64,000 bases of DNA from Oceanispirochaeta sp. M1 (GTDB lineage Bacteria; Spirochaetota; Spirochaetia; DSM-2461). The stretch is from contig NZ_QQPQ01000016.1 of NCBI RefSeq assembly GCF_003346715.1, positions 1 through 64,000 on the forward strand, given 5' to 3'. The notes under the pieces were generated by a model that had not been told where the DNA came from, did no database searches, and saw only the letters and a list, made by a program, of their open reading frames with translations. This document shows, piece after piece, positions 1 through 9,663 of the stretch. Position 1 is the stretch's first letter. The number at the start of each line of letters is the position of its first letter. Position numbers and translations under genes: made by a program.

Positions 1-120
1 ACATACTCACCTCAGCTGCAAAGGTTTTCGGTAATTTCTACCGTTATTCATGCATCTGAAGTCATTATATTAATGAATAACTCCTTTGTAAATTTAAACT
101 TAGGATTTATTCAGCAGGCC

Positions 121-918
121 CTAAATAGCAATGACAGGTATTGTTGATATGACGATCCCGGCCATCTGCAGGGGATAGTCTGTTGAATACTCACCCTTGA
201 AACTGACAAGACCCAGAGGAATTGTTTTCAATTTCTGACTGTTGATCAGAATCAGGGCAAATGGATATTCATTCCAGCTCGAAATAAATGCAAGCAGGCC
301 TACTGCAACAATTACAGGCTTGGTAATAGGGAATATTATGGAAAACATAGTTCTAACAGTACCGCAGCCTTCCATAAATGCCGCTTCATCAAGGTCTTTT
401 GGTATTCCCCTGATATAACTTTCTATTAAAAAGAGTGAAAAAGGTAAATTAAATACAACATAGGGCAATATGAGGGTAATTCTTTTATTGAAGAGTCCCA
501 TGGCCTTGAATTGTACAAAGATAGGAACAAGCAAAGCATGCATGGGAACAAGCATACCAAAGAGGAATAGAAAATAGATTATTCGATTTCCTTTAAACGG
601 AAATCGAGCTAAAAGATAGGCAATTGTAAATGCAATTAAAACAGCCAGAGACATTGAAATGATTGCATTGAATGCACTATTCATTGACAACCTCCCTAAA
701 TCGGCAGACAAAAAGGCTCTGGAATAGTTTGTAAACTGCATCGCTTTCGGAAAACTTATTATGTCACGGTTAAATTCACTGCTTGTTTTCAGGGATGAAT
801 ACATCAACCAGATCACAGGAAAAATACAGGATAAAGAAAACATCCATATGATTATATTCAGTGAATAAATCTTTATTTTTTTTAATATTGAAAATATCAT
901 ATCAGAACTGTTCTTCAT
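121..918 (-). CDS. Sugar ABC transporter permease (MalG type), C-terminally short
   Basis: Inner-membrane permease of a carbohydrate importer, the partner of the MalF-type permease just upstream. The 265-residue protein has a first membrane segment at about 18-41 and further segments to the end. The cytoplasmic EAA loop that contacts the ATPase is at about 177-199 (DEAAFMEGCG followed by IIFP). Family members usually run about 275-285 residues and end in a QKYFVKG-like tail. This one stops at a TAG right after STIPVIAI, inside the last membrane segment, so roughly 15-20 residues are missing. The ATG overlaps the upstream gene by 17 bases, which suggests translational coupling. No ATPase is encoded nearby. 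Family assignment is firm; whether the product works is unclear. Confidence 0.88.
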   Translation of the reverse strand: MKNSSDMIFSILKKIKIYSLNIIIWMFSLSCIFPVIWLMYSSLKTSSEFNRDIISFPKAMQFTNYSRAFLSADLGRLSMNSAFNAIISMSLAVLIAFTIAYLLARFPFKGNRIIYFLFLFGMLVPMHALLVPIFVQFKAMGLFNKRITLILPYVVFNLPFSLFLIESYIRGIPKDLDEAAFMEGCGTVRTMFSIIFPITKPVIVAVGLLAFISSWNEYPFALILINSQKLKTIPLGLVSFKGEYSTDYPLQMAGIVISTIPVIAI

Positions 919-1798
919 TTTTACTTCCCATTAAAGATCTTGTAAGGAGAATAATCATCATGCTCACCAATAAAATACCTATGGAAGCAGCGCTGCCATA
1001 ACCTAGTTTATATTTGATAAAGGAGTTTCTATAGGCATACATGGACATTACCATTGAGCTGTTACCGGGTCCTCCGCCAGTCATGACAAGAATATGTGTA
1101 AAGATTTTCATACTTCCTGCAATACACATCATCACACAGACAACAATTGTATTTTTAATCAGTGGATAGATAATATAGAAAAGTTTTCTCCAGCCAACAG
1201 CTCCATCAAGTTCTGCCGACTCAAAGATCTCAGAGGGTATGGCAGTAATTCCTGAGGCGATGATGACTGTATAATACCCGATGTACTGCCAGACAATGGG
1301 AGCACTCACAGACAAGATGATAATACTCGGATCATCAAGCCAGGCTCTGATAAAGCCTTCAAGCCCCAGCCCTTTGAGGGTGAAATTAAGCAATCCATAT
1401 TCCCGGCTGTAAACCATAGTCCAGATAAAACCGATAATGATGGCCGCCAGAACTACAGGGAAAAAAATCACAGATCTGTGAAAACTGACAAATTTTATAT
1501 CCCGGGAAGTGAACAGTGCAGCCAGAATCAGGGCAATACCTACCTGACCGATAATACTTATCACTCCGATAAGAAGATTATTCTTCAGTGAGCCCCAGAA
1601 CAGGGGGTCTGTTATTAGATATACATAATTCCCAAAGCCTAAAAATGTTTTACTGTCTCCACCGGACCATTTATAAAAGCTCAGGATAATTGCATTGAAT
1701 ATAGGAATAATTGCTATACCCACATACAGTAGAACACCTGGTGCTAATAAGGTCCAAAGGAGCAACTTCCCTGGATATAAAGCGTTCTTGTTATTCAT
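902..1798 (-). CDS. Sugar ABC transporter permease (MalF/UgpA type)
   Basis: Membrane subunit of a carbohydrate ABC importer, about 298 residues with six predicted membrane segments. An EAA loop reads ESAELDGAVGWRKLF, and the family signature GGGPGNSS follows it. A TTG at 1808-1810 would add four residues, but the GGAG ribosome site lies inside that extension. The ATG at 1796-1798 is therefore the better start, with good spacing. The gene lies between the binding protein and the MalG-type permease on the same strand. Substrate cannot be read from the sequence. Confidence 0.92.
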   Translation of the reverse strand: MNNKNALYPGKLLLWTLLAPGVLLYVGIAIIPIFNAIILSFYKWSGGDSKTFLGFGNYVYLITDPLFWGSLKNNLLIGVISIIGQVGIALILAALFTSRDIKFVSFHRSVIFFPVVLAAIIIGFIWTMVYSREYGLLNFTLKGLGLEGFIRAWLDDPSIIILSVSAPIVWQYIGYYTVIIASGITAIPSEIFESAELDGAVGWRKLFYIIYPLIKNTIVVCVMMCIAGSMKIFTHILVMTGGGPGNSSMVMSMYAYRNSFIKYKLGYGSAASIGILLVSMMIILLTRSLMGSKNEEQF

Positions 1799-1887
1799 TA
1801 TTAACTCCAATGTGGAAATTCAGCAGGATTATGAATTATAATCCTGCTGATAAATAAATGTATTTTTGAAATTTTTTGATTGAAAGA

Positions 1888-3210
1888 TTAGCGTGTGTAT
1901 TCTTTCTGAACACTCTCAGCCAGTTCTTCAGAACTCACCTGACCGATCAGAAGCATCTGGATTCCACTGTTAAGTGTTTCTATCACTGCAGGATCCCAGA
2001 CCAGGTCATAGGTTGGTGCAGGAACGAATTTGTCCATATAATCGAAGTATTCGATATTCAAGGCATGCAGAGCACTGCTGTCAAAGTCTGTAACTTTCAT
2101 GGCAGGGGTTCTGCCGGTTTCGGCTAATTTTACAGCATTTTCCATATTGGAGAAACGTTTCATCATTTCAACAACAAGTTCTTTTTTATCAGGATTATCT
2201 GCTACAGCAGAATTAGCTCCGATGGCCCAACCGCTTGTTCCACCGGTATTCAGGTTATCAGCTCCCATCTGTCCGGGAACTTCAGGGAAGTCGGCAATAC
2301 CTGTAGCGGCAAGGATTTCAGGAAGAGCATTTTCAATTACATGATTGATTGCCCATCCACCCTCAACAAACATGGCTGCTTTTCCATTGTAATAGGGAGT
2401 TCTCTGCTGAGTGTACTCAAGACTGTTCATATCAGCATTAAATGCACCTATTTCAGCCAGTTCTGCAAGAACATCAAGGGATTTGATAAACTGAGGGTCA
2501 GTAAAAGAGGCTCCCTCTCTATTTGTAATGCTGTTTGTCCAGTCAGAACCGGTCATTCTGTTACCGATGGTACTCAAATAACAGCTTTCAGCAACCCAGC
2601 TGCTCTTATCACCCAGGGAGATAGGAGTATATCCCTTAGCTGCAATGGCCTGAAGCATATCTTTAAAATCATCATATTCAGTAGGAAATGAGTCATAACC
2701 TGCTTCTTTTAAAATTAATTTATTGTAGAAAATGACATGTGTAGTCCCTCCACCCTCGATGGAAACTGCATAAACAGAACCATCAATTGTAAAGTTTTTC
2801 AGAACACCCTCTTTATAGTTTCCACTCCATGCTTTATCAGCAGCCATTATCTCATTCAAAGGCATAAGGCGGTTATTGCTTACAAAATTCTTTACCCATG
2901 ATCCCTTTACTTCAAATACATCGGGCAGCTCATTGGCTGCAGCCAGGATCTGAATTTTATCCTGATAAGCATCATGAGGAACGTATTCAAACTCAAAATT
3001 AACTTCAGGATGTGCACTGATCATCTCTTCCTGCATCTTATACCAGGCGTCAACTCTGGCATCCTGGCCAAGGCTGGCTTGATTATATGTGTACATTACA
3101 GAGAGAGTTGTCGCCTCTTTTTCGGACTGACCTTCTTCACTCTGCCCACCGGCCATAAGGGTTGATACCCCGAGAACCAGGATCATCAGCATAACTAACA
3201 GTTTCTTCAT
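1888..3210 (-). CDS. Extracellular sugar-binding protein (SBP family 1)
   Basis: Solute-binding protein that delivers a carbohydrate to the two permeases downstream. It has about 440 residues. The signal peptide begins MKKLLVMLMILVLGVSTLMA and is followed by GGQSEE, the A-x-G plus acidic/Gln junction seen in most binding proteins of this window. There is no lipobox cysteine. The longer reading frame starting at 3240 was shortened because AGGAGG lies just upstream of the ATG at 3208-3210. The mature part looks like family 1 (for example VFEVKGSW, YNGKAAMFVEGGW and TSGWAIG). The gene follows a kinase/regulator pair on the same strand, which suggests control by that pair. Confidence 0.92.
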   Translation of the reverse strand: MKKLLVMLMILVLGVSTLMAGGQSEEGQSEKEATTLSVMYTYNQASLGQDARVDAWYKMQEEMISAHPEVNFEFEYVPHDAYQDKIQILAAANELPDVFEVKGSWVKNFVSNNRLMPLNEIMAADKAWSGNYKEGVLKNFTIDGSVYAVSIEGGGTTHVIFYNKLILKEAGYDSFPTEYDDFKDMLQAIAAKGYTPISLGDKSSWVAESCYLSTIGNRMTGSDWTNSITNREGASFTDPQFIKSLDVLAELAEIGAFNADMNSLEYTQQRTPYYNGKAAMFVEGGWAINHVIENALPEILAATGIADFPEVPGQMGADNLNTGGTSGWAIGANSAVADNPDKKELVVEMMKRFSNMENAVKLAETGRTPAMKVTDFDSSALHALNIEYFDYMDKFVPAPTYDLVWDPAVIETLNSGIQMLLIGQVSSEELAESVQKEYTR

Positions 3211-3310
3211 TCTTTTCCTCCTAGAATATGATAAGTACAAAGACTCATCTCTATTTCAGTATGTGGTGAAGGATTCTAATGGCATAGTGAGCAAAATTGA
3301 TAAAATGTCG

Positions 3311-4837
3311 TCATTTTTGTGGTGATAAAAGGTTTTTTCTGAATTCTGTAGGGGATATGCCCATAACTCTTTTAAACTGCCTGGTATAATATTTATAATC
3401 GCTAAACCCTGAAAGATCAGCAATATCATATAATTTGTATTCTCCAGATGCTAATAAATCCAGAGAATATTCAACCCTGTATTTGTTAACCCAGGGTACA
3501 AAATTGATTCCCGTCTCCTTCTTAAATATTCTGGAAATATGACTTTCACTGACAGCGAGTGTATCAGCAATATAACTTAGAGAAATATTTTCTTTAAAAT
3601 GTTTTTCAATATAGGAAATTGTCTGAGAAGTAATTAATGAAAATTGTTTTTTTGAGGAATTCAGGACATTTTCCTCCAATCCAAAAAATATTTGTTCAGT
3701 TTTCTCCTGTATGGTTTTCCATGGGTCATAGATATTAACTTTTTCAAAAGGATCATTTTTATTGAGACTTATTTTGATTCCCTTTCTTTCAACTTCTTTC
3801 CGGGCAAGATTATAAAAACGACGGCAATACCGTATAAAATCCTCTTGCCGGTTTCCATCCAGGACACATGAATGCAACAGACTGGAAAGGAGATCTTTTA
3901 TTTCAGGATGGAGGGAATGAAACATCTCAATAATCCTGATCTCAACATCCTCATAGCTCAAAGGATCCGGCAGCATTCTGAGGAATCTGGTTTTAAAGAA
4001 TTCCTTATCACTTTGATGAATTAATGCCGGGGAATTCAGAAAACACCGGTATGTGCAGGCAGATTCTGCCTCCTGAAGTGAATCCTGTAAATTACTGATA
4101 CCGGCAACTTTTGATCCGACAGCGGCAGAGATATTCTTTGATTTAAGATTTTTGAAGAATGTATCTTCAAGGGGATCGATATGATGAAGAACCAGACGCC
4201 CTTCCTGTCTGTCAATAAAATAGGGGATTATAAAACTGTTTTCGGGAATAAGAATTTCAGAAAAATCCTGATCAGGAAAAATGATTATCAGCTGATAAAT
4301 ACCATGTTCAAAGATATTGATATGAAGGTCTTCAATCTTCGGCAATATTCTGGAATCCGGAATATTGCCTGTTATTAGATTCTCTATATAGTTTTTGAGA
4401 ATACTCTCTTTATTCTCAATTATCATATTTTTCAGTTGAATATTTTTTTTCTGCCGATTTATTTCAGCTTCCAGCTTTTTAACAGTTTTTCCAATGACTT
4501 TGGTAAGTTCATCATCCCCGACAGGTTTCAGAAGATAATCTTCCACCTGATATTGTAAGGCTTTTCTGGCATAATCAAAGTCTTCATAACCCGTAAGAAG
4601 TATGATCCTGCAGTCAGGATACTTTAATCTCAACTCCCGGGAAAGATCCAATCCATCCATCAAGGGCATACGGATATCACTTATAATAATATCTGCATTT
4701 ACCTTTTCCATAAGAAGGAGCGCCTCTAATCCATTCGCGGCTTCTCCAACCATTGTACATTTAAGTGCTTCCCAGGGTACAAATGTCTTTATTCCCTGTC
4801 TGATTATCTGTTCATCATCAACAATTATTACTTTCAT
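3311..4837 (-). CDS. Response regulator, REC plus AraC-type HTH (YesN-like)
   Basis: Cytoplasmic DNA-binding response regulator of 508 residues. The receiver domain is at about 1-120, with acidic residues in VDDE, the phospho-acceptor Asp in IISDIRMP and the conserved Lys in LLKPV. A middle region of unclear fold follows. The C-terminal AraC/XylS double helix-turn-helix is at about 405-505 (SYIADTLAVSESHISRIFKK, then DIADLSGFSDYKYYTRQFKR). The start overlaps the kinase stop by four bases (ATGA type), so the two are translated as a pair. It probably activates the adjacent importer genes in response to sugar sensed by the kinase. Confidence 0.93.
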   Translation of the reverse strand: MKVIIVDDEQIIRQGIKTFVPWEALKCTMVGEAANGLEALLLMEKVNADIIISDIRMPLMDGLDLSRELRLKYPDCRIILLTGYEDFDYARKALQYQVEDYLLKPVGDDELTKVIGKTVKKLEAEINRQKKNIQLKNMIIENKESILKNYIENLITGNIPDSRILPKIEDLHINIFEHGIYQLIIIFPDQDFSEILIPENSFIIPYFIDRQEGRLVLHHIDPLEDTFFKNLKSKNISAAVGSKVAGISNLQDSLQEAESACTYRCFLNSPALIHQSDKEFFKTRFLRMLPDPLSYEDVEIRIIEMFHSLHPEIKDLLSSLLHSCVLDGNRQEDFIRYCRRFYNLARKEVERKGIKISLNKNDPFEKVNIYDPWKTIQEKTEQIFFGLEENVLNSSKKQFSLITSQTISYIEKHFKENISLSYIADTLAVSESHISRIFKKETGINFVPWVNKYRVEYSLDLLASGEYKLYDIADLSGFSDYKYYTRQFKRVMGISPTEFRKNLLSPQK

Positions 4838-6549
4838 TCTGTTTTGTCCTTAAGAGGTTGACGAATGACTATAGTTGTTCCTTCTCCATGCGTACTCTCT
4901 ACAAGAATCCCATACTCGGGACCATAAGCTAAGCGAAGTCTCTCATCAACATTTCTTAATCCGAAACCGCCTTTTTTATCCCCTGAGTTCTGTTTTAGAG
5001 TGTTCGTATTAAAACCGGCACCATCATCACTGACTCTGTATATCAAGAGACCCTCATTATCAGCAGTGATTGAGACATCAATTTTCGATGCTCCCTGTTT
5101 TTTTTCAATTCCATGCACAATCGCATTCTCAACCAGAGGCTGCAGTATCAATTTAAGCACAGTTCTTTCTTCAAGTTCCGGGTCTACCTGAAGTGAAAAT
5201 GTGAACAGATTTCCAAATCTTTTCATCTGAATTTCCATATAGTAATTTAAATGTTCCAATTCCTTTTTTAACGGAATCTTTTCATTCCCACTGCTTAAGG
5301 CAATTCGAAATAAGTCTGCAAGTGTTTTAATCATTTGAGCAGATTCAAATGATCCCTCTAATTTGGTCATCCAGTATATGGTATCAAGAGTATTGTATAA
5401 GAAATGGGGATTGATCTGAGTTTCCAAAGCAATTAACTCTGCCTCTTTTTCCTTAACATGGGCGACATAAACTTCATTATGTAATTCATCAAGACGTTCT
5501 GCCATATTGTTAAAAGATGAAATAAGGGCACCGATCTCGTCATTTCTTCTTTGGGGTATACGAATCTCAAACTGCTCATTTTCTACTTTTTTCATTGAAT
5601 ATCCCAGGATTTTCAAAGGAAGGAAAAAACTTCGCGAAAATAGAAAGGCCATAATGATGCTGACCAATATCATTGTCAGGGTAACAATACTCACCTGGTT
5701 AAGTAAAAGATCGTACAAACCAACTTTTTCTAAAGGAATGGTCCAGATTAAAGTGATATCCGAGGAAGGAAGTACAGTGAAAAAAGTCAAATGCTGAGTA
5801 TCATTCAGTTCATCATAGAAATAACCGGATTTTAATCGCATCAGTGAAATCTTAGGTAATATCTCATTTTGAATGGAGTCCGGAATACTACCAGATGAGA
5901 TGAGAACCTGATCATCATCTCTGAAAATATAAATTTTCTTAGCTGACTCCCCATTATTTACCGGAAAGTTCTTGAGAATCTCATCAACACTGATTTGTAT
6001 TGAAACATGTCCCAAATCTCGTTTCAAATCATAATAATCCTTAATCAACCTGGACTGAGCAACCAGATCAGAAGAGATCTGACTCCAGAATGCTTCCCCA
6101 TCTAAAGAATCAACTTTCTTTAACATATCTTCTGTAAATACATCCTGATTATAATTCATGGGATTAATAGAAAAAGTCAGGCCATTCTCTCCTTCTATCA
6201 GTATGGAAGTAATTCCTGTTCCGGTATTCATAAAGAATGTAAGGGTTCTGTAAATGTTTAAAGTCAGTCTATCGGATTCTTCAGTGGAAACATCTGGCGG
6301 CAGATGGAGAAAATTATATATGTCCTTGTTTTGAAAGATGAACAATGACAAATCATTGACTCTGGTTACAGTCTGATCAATATTGATTCCTACTTGTTTA
6401 ATAAAATTGAGATTGGAGTCAATAATATTTTTCTCAAGGGTTTTATTCGATTCTCGGAGTATCAGCATACTCACAATGAACAGAGGCACTGTAGAGATCA
6501 AGAGAAATGAGAGAAGCAGTTTGTGCCTGAAGCTTAAAGTACCTTTCAT
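4834..6549 (-). CDS. Sensor histidine kinase (YesM-like)
   Basis: Membrane sensor kinase of 571 residues. A first membrane helix (about 10-31) is followed by an extracytoplasmic sensor region and a second helix (about 283-306). A HAMP domain follows (SFFLPLKILG to NDEIGALISSFNNMAERLDE). The His_kinase domain has its phospho-acceptor His in QINPHFLYNTLD, near residue 390. The HATPase domain shows an N box (LILQPLVENAIVHG), a G1 box (DDGAGF) and GGFGLRNVDERL. It heads a kinase, regulator, binding protein, permease, permease run on one strand, typical of systems that sense extracellular oligosaccharides. Confidence 0.93.
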   Translation of the reverse strand: MKGTLSFRHKLLLSFLLISTVPLFIVSMLILRESNKTLEKNIIDSNLNFIKQVGINIDQTVTRVNDLSLFIFQNKDIYNFLHLPPDVSTEESDRLTLNIYRTLTFFMNTGTGITSILIEGENGLTFSINPMNYNQDVFTEDMLKKVDSLDGEAFWSQISSDLVAQSRLIKDYYDLKRDLGHVSIQISVDEILKNFPVNNGESAKKIYIFRDDDQVLISSGSIPDSIQNEILPKISLMRLKSGYFYDELNDTQHLTFFTVLPSSDITLIWTIPLEKVGLYDLLLNQVSIVTLTMILVSIIMAFLFSRSFFLPLKILGYSMKKVENEQFEIRIPQRRNDEIGALISSFNNMAERLDELHNEVYVAHVKEKEAELIALETQINPHFLYNTLDTIYWMTKLEGSFESAQMIKTLADLFRIALSSGNEKIPLKKELEHLNYYMEIQMKRFGNLFTFSLQVDPELEERTVLKLILQPLVENAIVHGIEKKQGASKIDVSITADNEGLLIYRVSDDGAGFNTNTLKQNSGDKKGGFGLRNVDERLRLAYGPEYGILVESTHGEGTTIVIRQPLKDKTE

Positions 6550-6760
6550 TTTGTAAAAAATAATAGGTCGATATTACAAATACATCAAGTAAATTAAATG
6601 TTCTGATATAAATGACAGTGCCCCGCAGCAATTCCAATTACGGGTAAGTTCTGACCTACAACCTTCTTATCTTTGTCCTACAGGAAGTTCAGACATCGCT
6701 CTATATTGCACTTTTTCCCTCTTATATATGTTTATAACAATAAATTATTGAGGTGATTAT

Positions 6761-7216
6761 ATGAAATTACAGAATAGATTCCTTGTGCCCATAAGTATCC
6801 TGATCCTGGCGGGGATGGCAGCACTATCATTCATTTCCTACACCAATTCAAAAAAAGAAATTCAACAGGCAATGGAAGGGTATGTTGAACATGTTGCCGA
6901 ATTACTTGTACAGGCATTGGATGATTATCTTATCAGCGCTGTTGAGGACATTGAAATATGGAGTGATAGAGATGTTTACAGAGAAGTTTTTTCAGATACA
7001 GTAACCAACAGTTCCGAACTTGCCAGTAAAGCATTATTTGATTTACGAAAAAAAGTTCCACAGTTTGAAATAATCGCAGTGGCTGATACTCTGGGTCGGC
7101 TGATAAAATTAACAATTGAAAATGATTTGAATGCTGAGAATGCGAACCATCTATCATACAGAAGGATCAAAGAAGCCAAATTCTATTTTTTTGTGCTGTC
7201 AAAGCCTCAAAAATAG
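6761..7216 (+). pseudogene. Truncated N-terminus of a Cache/MCP-like membrane sensor
   Basis: The frame opens with a good site (GAGGTGATTATATG) and encodes a membrane anchor at about 8-28, then a helical and Cache-like extracytoplasmic start (KKEIQQAMEGYVEHVAELL, then ALFDLRKKVPQFEIIAVAD). This is the usual beginning of chemotaxis receptors or other membrane sensors. It stops after 151 residues, with no second membrane helix, HAMP or output domain. The last 15 or so residues look unrelated to the domain. A transposase fragment begins in another frame within the same bases, so the gene was probably interrupted and the rest deleted. Confidence 0.6.
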
Positions 7217-7277
7217 AGGTGTCCAAGATATTTTCATAACATGTGTCGATGGATTGACAGAATTCCCGGAAGCAATC
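7200..7277 (+). mobile_element. IS256-family transposase fragment
   Basis: A 26-codon stretch in a frame different from the preceding sensor reads SLKNRGVQDIFITCVDGL then FPEAI. This matches the well-known IS256 transposase core (LKNRGVxDIxIxCVDGLxGFPEAI), which holds one of the catalytic acidic residues in the VDG step. Nothing else of the transposase is recognisable on either side, and no terminal inverted repeats were found. It is a small residual scar. Confidence 0.65.
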
Positions 7278-7284
7278 TACTCTT

Positions 7285-7723
7285 CAATCACCTTGGATGA
7301 CGCAGTGCGAGAACTTAATAGTTTTTACTGAAAAATGAGACAGTAAATAGGACTCCATTAGTAAAATATGGACAATTACAGACTCATCCGGGTACATATC
7401 TTCAAAACGCTTTTCTATATGATAAACACCCTGCTGCATCAGGATCATCTGATTCTTCGGCGACACTTCAACCCGGATAATCCGAACCCTATGATTCAGT
7501 TCATGGTTTCGTTTTGAACGGCTGAATTCGGCATCTCTTTTACAGTTTTGTGACCTATCCGGGAGAGGACTCTCAGTCTTATTACAGGAAATTCATACCA
7601 CTATCACCAGAAGCAAACCGGAATCGGTCATATTCATATCCAGCATTTTAACAAAATCTGAAGAATGTGCACATTTTTCTGAAAAATGATCAGTATCGAT
7701 ATTAATGACTCAATGATAATCTG
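7285..7723 (-). pseudogene. Decayed reading frame of unknown origin
   Basis: One minus-strand frame stays readable across most of this stretch and has a single internal TGA near 7590. The first part contains HSSDFVKMLDMNMTDSGLLL. The second part runs through HELNHRVRIIRVEV to QGVYHIEKRFEDMYPDE. The amino-acid composition looks protein-like rather than random. There is no start with a ribosome site and I do not recognise the family. The rest of the 7278-7765 gap holds only the leader of the next operon. Confidence 0.3.
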
Positions 7724-7765
7724 AAATTGGTTTAAGAAATAATTTAAAATACGAGGTGATTGAAA

Positions 7766-8746
7766 TTGCTTACAGAAAATGCCATTTCATCCGGAATCCC
7801 TGTCAGAAACAGAATGTACAGGCAGGCATTGCGGAGGAAAGAAATTAGAAAACAAAAATACTTTCATCTAATGATTCTTATGGGTATGATTTACCTTTTT
7901 ATTTTTGTTTATATTCCCCTTTTCGGTATTATTATTGCATTTAAGGATTACAGGATAGTCAGTGGGATCAGTGGCATGTTTACCAGTGACTGGGTAGGAT
8001 CTAAATATTTTGTTGAGTTTTTTACTGATTACCAGTTCAGCCAGATTATCAGAAATACCCTTGCAATTATATTTCTACAGCTGTTTTTTGTTTTTCCCGT
8101 GCCTATTCTATTTGCAATTCTTCTAAATGAGGTTAAGAGTGTACCCTTTAAAAGGGTTGTCCAAACAGTCAGTTATCTTCCTCATTTTATATCCTGGGTT
8201 GTCGTATACGGTATCGCTGTAGCACTGTTTGCCGAAAATGGAGGCTTGTTCAATGATTTGTTTGTCCTGCTCGGGTTATTGGAAAAACCAAAAGCAATAC
8301 TAACTGATCCTGATGCCTTCTGGACTGTTTCTGTGCTTTCTGCAGTATGGAAAGAGATGGGATGGAATGCCATTATCTTTCTTGCTGCAATCGCCGGTAT
8401 CAATCCGGCTTTATATGAAGCTGCAGATGTAGATGGTGCCAGTAGGATTGCCAAAATAAAGCATATTACCCTTCCTTCTTTGAAAAGTGCCATAGTTATT
8501 GTTCTGATTCTCAAAGTTGGATACCTCTTTAAGGGCGGAGCTTTTGAACAGTGTTTTCTCTTCGGAAACCGCATGAATAACGGGGCGTCCGAAATTATTC
8601 CCACTTATGCCTTTAGGGTTGGTCTGGTGAACGGTCGATATGCATTTGCTACAGCAGTCGATCTATTACAGTCATCGGTAGCTATTGTTGTCGTATATCT
8701 GATTAATTTTATTTCGAAAAAATTAACTGATTCCAGTCTTTTTTAA
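7766..8746 (+). CDS. ABC transporter permease, LplB type
   Basis: First permease of an oligosaccharide importer of the LplB/YtcP class, about 326 residues. A cytoplasmic basic N-terminus (RRKEIRKQK) precedes six membrane segments. The EAA loop reads EAADVDGASRIAKIKHITLP. There is no ATG with a ribosome site. GAGGTG at 7753-7758 is correctly spaced for the TTG at 7766 and too close to the TTG at 7760, so 7766 is chosen. The gene heads a plus-strand operon with the LplC-type permease, a large binding protein, a kinase and a regulator. Confidence 0.88.
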   Translation: MLTENAISSGIPVRNRMYRQALRRKEIRKQKYFHLMILMGMIYLFIFVYIPLFGIIIAFKDYRIVSGISGMFTSDWVGSKYFVEFFTDYQFSQIIRNTLAIIFLQLFFVFPVPILFAILLNEVKSVPFKRVVQTVSYLPHFISWVVVYGIAVALFAENGGLFNDLFVLLGLLEKPKAILTDPDAFWTVSVLSAVWKEMGWNAIIFLAAIAGINPALYEAADVDGASRIAKIKHITLPSLKSAIVIVLILKVGYLFKGGAFEQCFLFGNRMNNGASEIIPTYAFRVGLVNGRYAFATAVDLLQSSVAIVVVYLINFISKKLTDSSLF

Positions 8747-8764
8747 ACGGAGATTCTAAATAGT

Positions 8765-9643
8765 ATGGTATTAAGTAGAAATCATAAAATAATTGACACG
8801 GGTTTATACATTTTATTACTGATAATTTCCCTGTTTACCCTATACCCCTTCTGGTATGTACTTATTTGTTCGTTTAATGAAGGGCTCGATCTTTCTATGG
8901 GTGGGGTCTATCTATTTCCCCGGAAATTTTCTTTGGAAAACTACAGAGCATTAATTGGTGACAGTCGCTGGGTCGGTGCGTTTTTTGTTTCTGTAGGAAG
9001 AACTGTATTGGGCACTATCGGTGGAGTCTCTTTTACCGCCATGGTTGCTTATGGACTTTCTCCCAGGAATCTTGTTTTTAAAAAGTTGTATTTTGGTATT
9101 GTTATTTTAGCCATGTATACTGTCAGGTCCATTATCACTTTCTATATTCTTCTCAGAGGACTTGGGCTTTTAAATAGTTTTTTTGTCTATATTGTTCCCA
9201 ATTTACTGGATATCTTTCTCCTTCTTATAGCCGTTAATTTTTTCAGGGAGATTCCTGATGAATTGAAAGAATCCGCCTATATCGACGGAGCGAATGATCT
9301 GCTTATTTTTTTTAAGATTATTGTTCCTGTATCAAAACCATTGATTGCGACAATGGCACTTTTTATCGGAGTTTGGCAGTGGAATTCATGGATTGATTCA
9401 TCATATTTTGTTCGTTCAGAATCATTGAGAACCATGTCTTATCGGATGATTGAGGTTATAAATTCAAGCAATATGCCTCAGGAAGCTACTGGGAGCTTAT
9501 ATGCCACAAGCGCTCAATTATATACAAGCAAATCACTTCAGATGGCAGCAATCATTATTACAGTGGTTCCCATTGTATTACTATATCCCTTTCTGCAGAA
9601 ACACTTTGTAAAAGGGATCATGATTGGTTCAGTGAAGGGTTAA
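8765..9643 (+). CDS. ABC transporter permease, LplC type
   Basis: Second permease of the same importer, 292 residues. It has six membrane segments, a conserved EAA loop (ELKESAYIDGANDLLIFFKI) and an intact family C-terminus (QKHFVKGIMIGSVKG). That tail contrasts with the shortened permease at 121-918. GGAG lies about 12 bases before the ATG. The 18-base gap to the first permease and 20-base gap to the binding protein suggest one transcript. Confidence 0.92.
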   Translation: MVLSRNHKIIDTGLYILLLIISLFTLYPFWYVLICSFNEGLDLSMGGVYLFPRKFSLENYRALIGDSRWVGAFFVSVGRTVLGTIGGVSFTAMVAYGLSPRNLVFKKLYFGIVILAMYTVRSIITFYILLRGLGLLNSFFVYIVPNLLDIFLLLIAVNFFREIPDELKESAYIDGANDLLIFFKIIVPVSKPLIATMALFIGVWQWNSWIDSSYFVRSESLRTMSYRMIEVINSSNMPQEATGSLYATSAQLYTSKSLQMAAIIITVVPIVLLYPFLQKHFVKGIMIGSVKG

Positions 9644-9663
9644 AATATTTTAGGAGGCTTTTA

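Noticed and set aside
31-45. Small CGGTA/TACCG inverted repeat downstream of the first permease
   Set aside because: Only five base pairs with no T-run; too weak to call a terminator.
8182-8604. 140-codon minus-strand open frame
   Set aside because: Antisense to the LplB-type permease.
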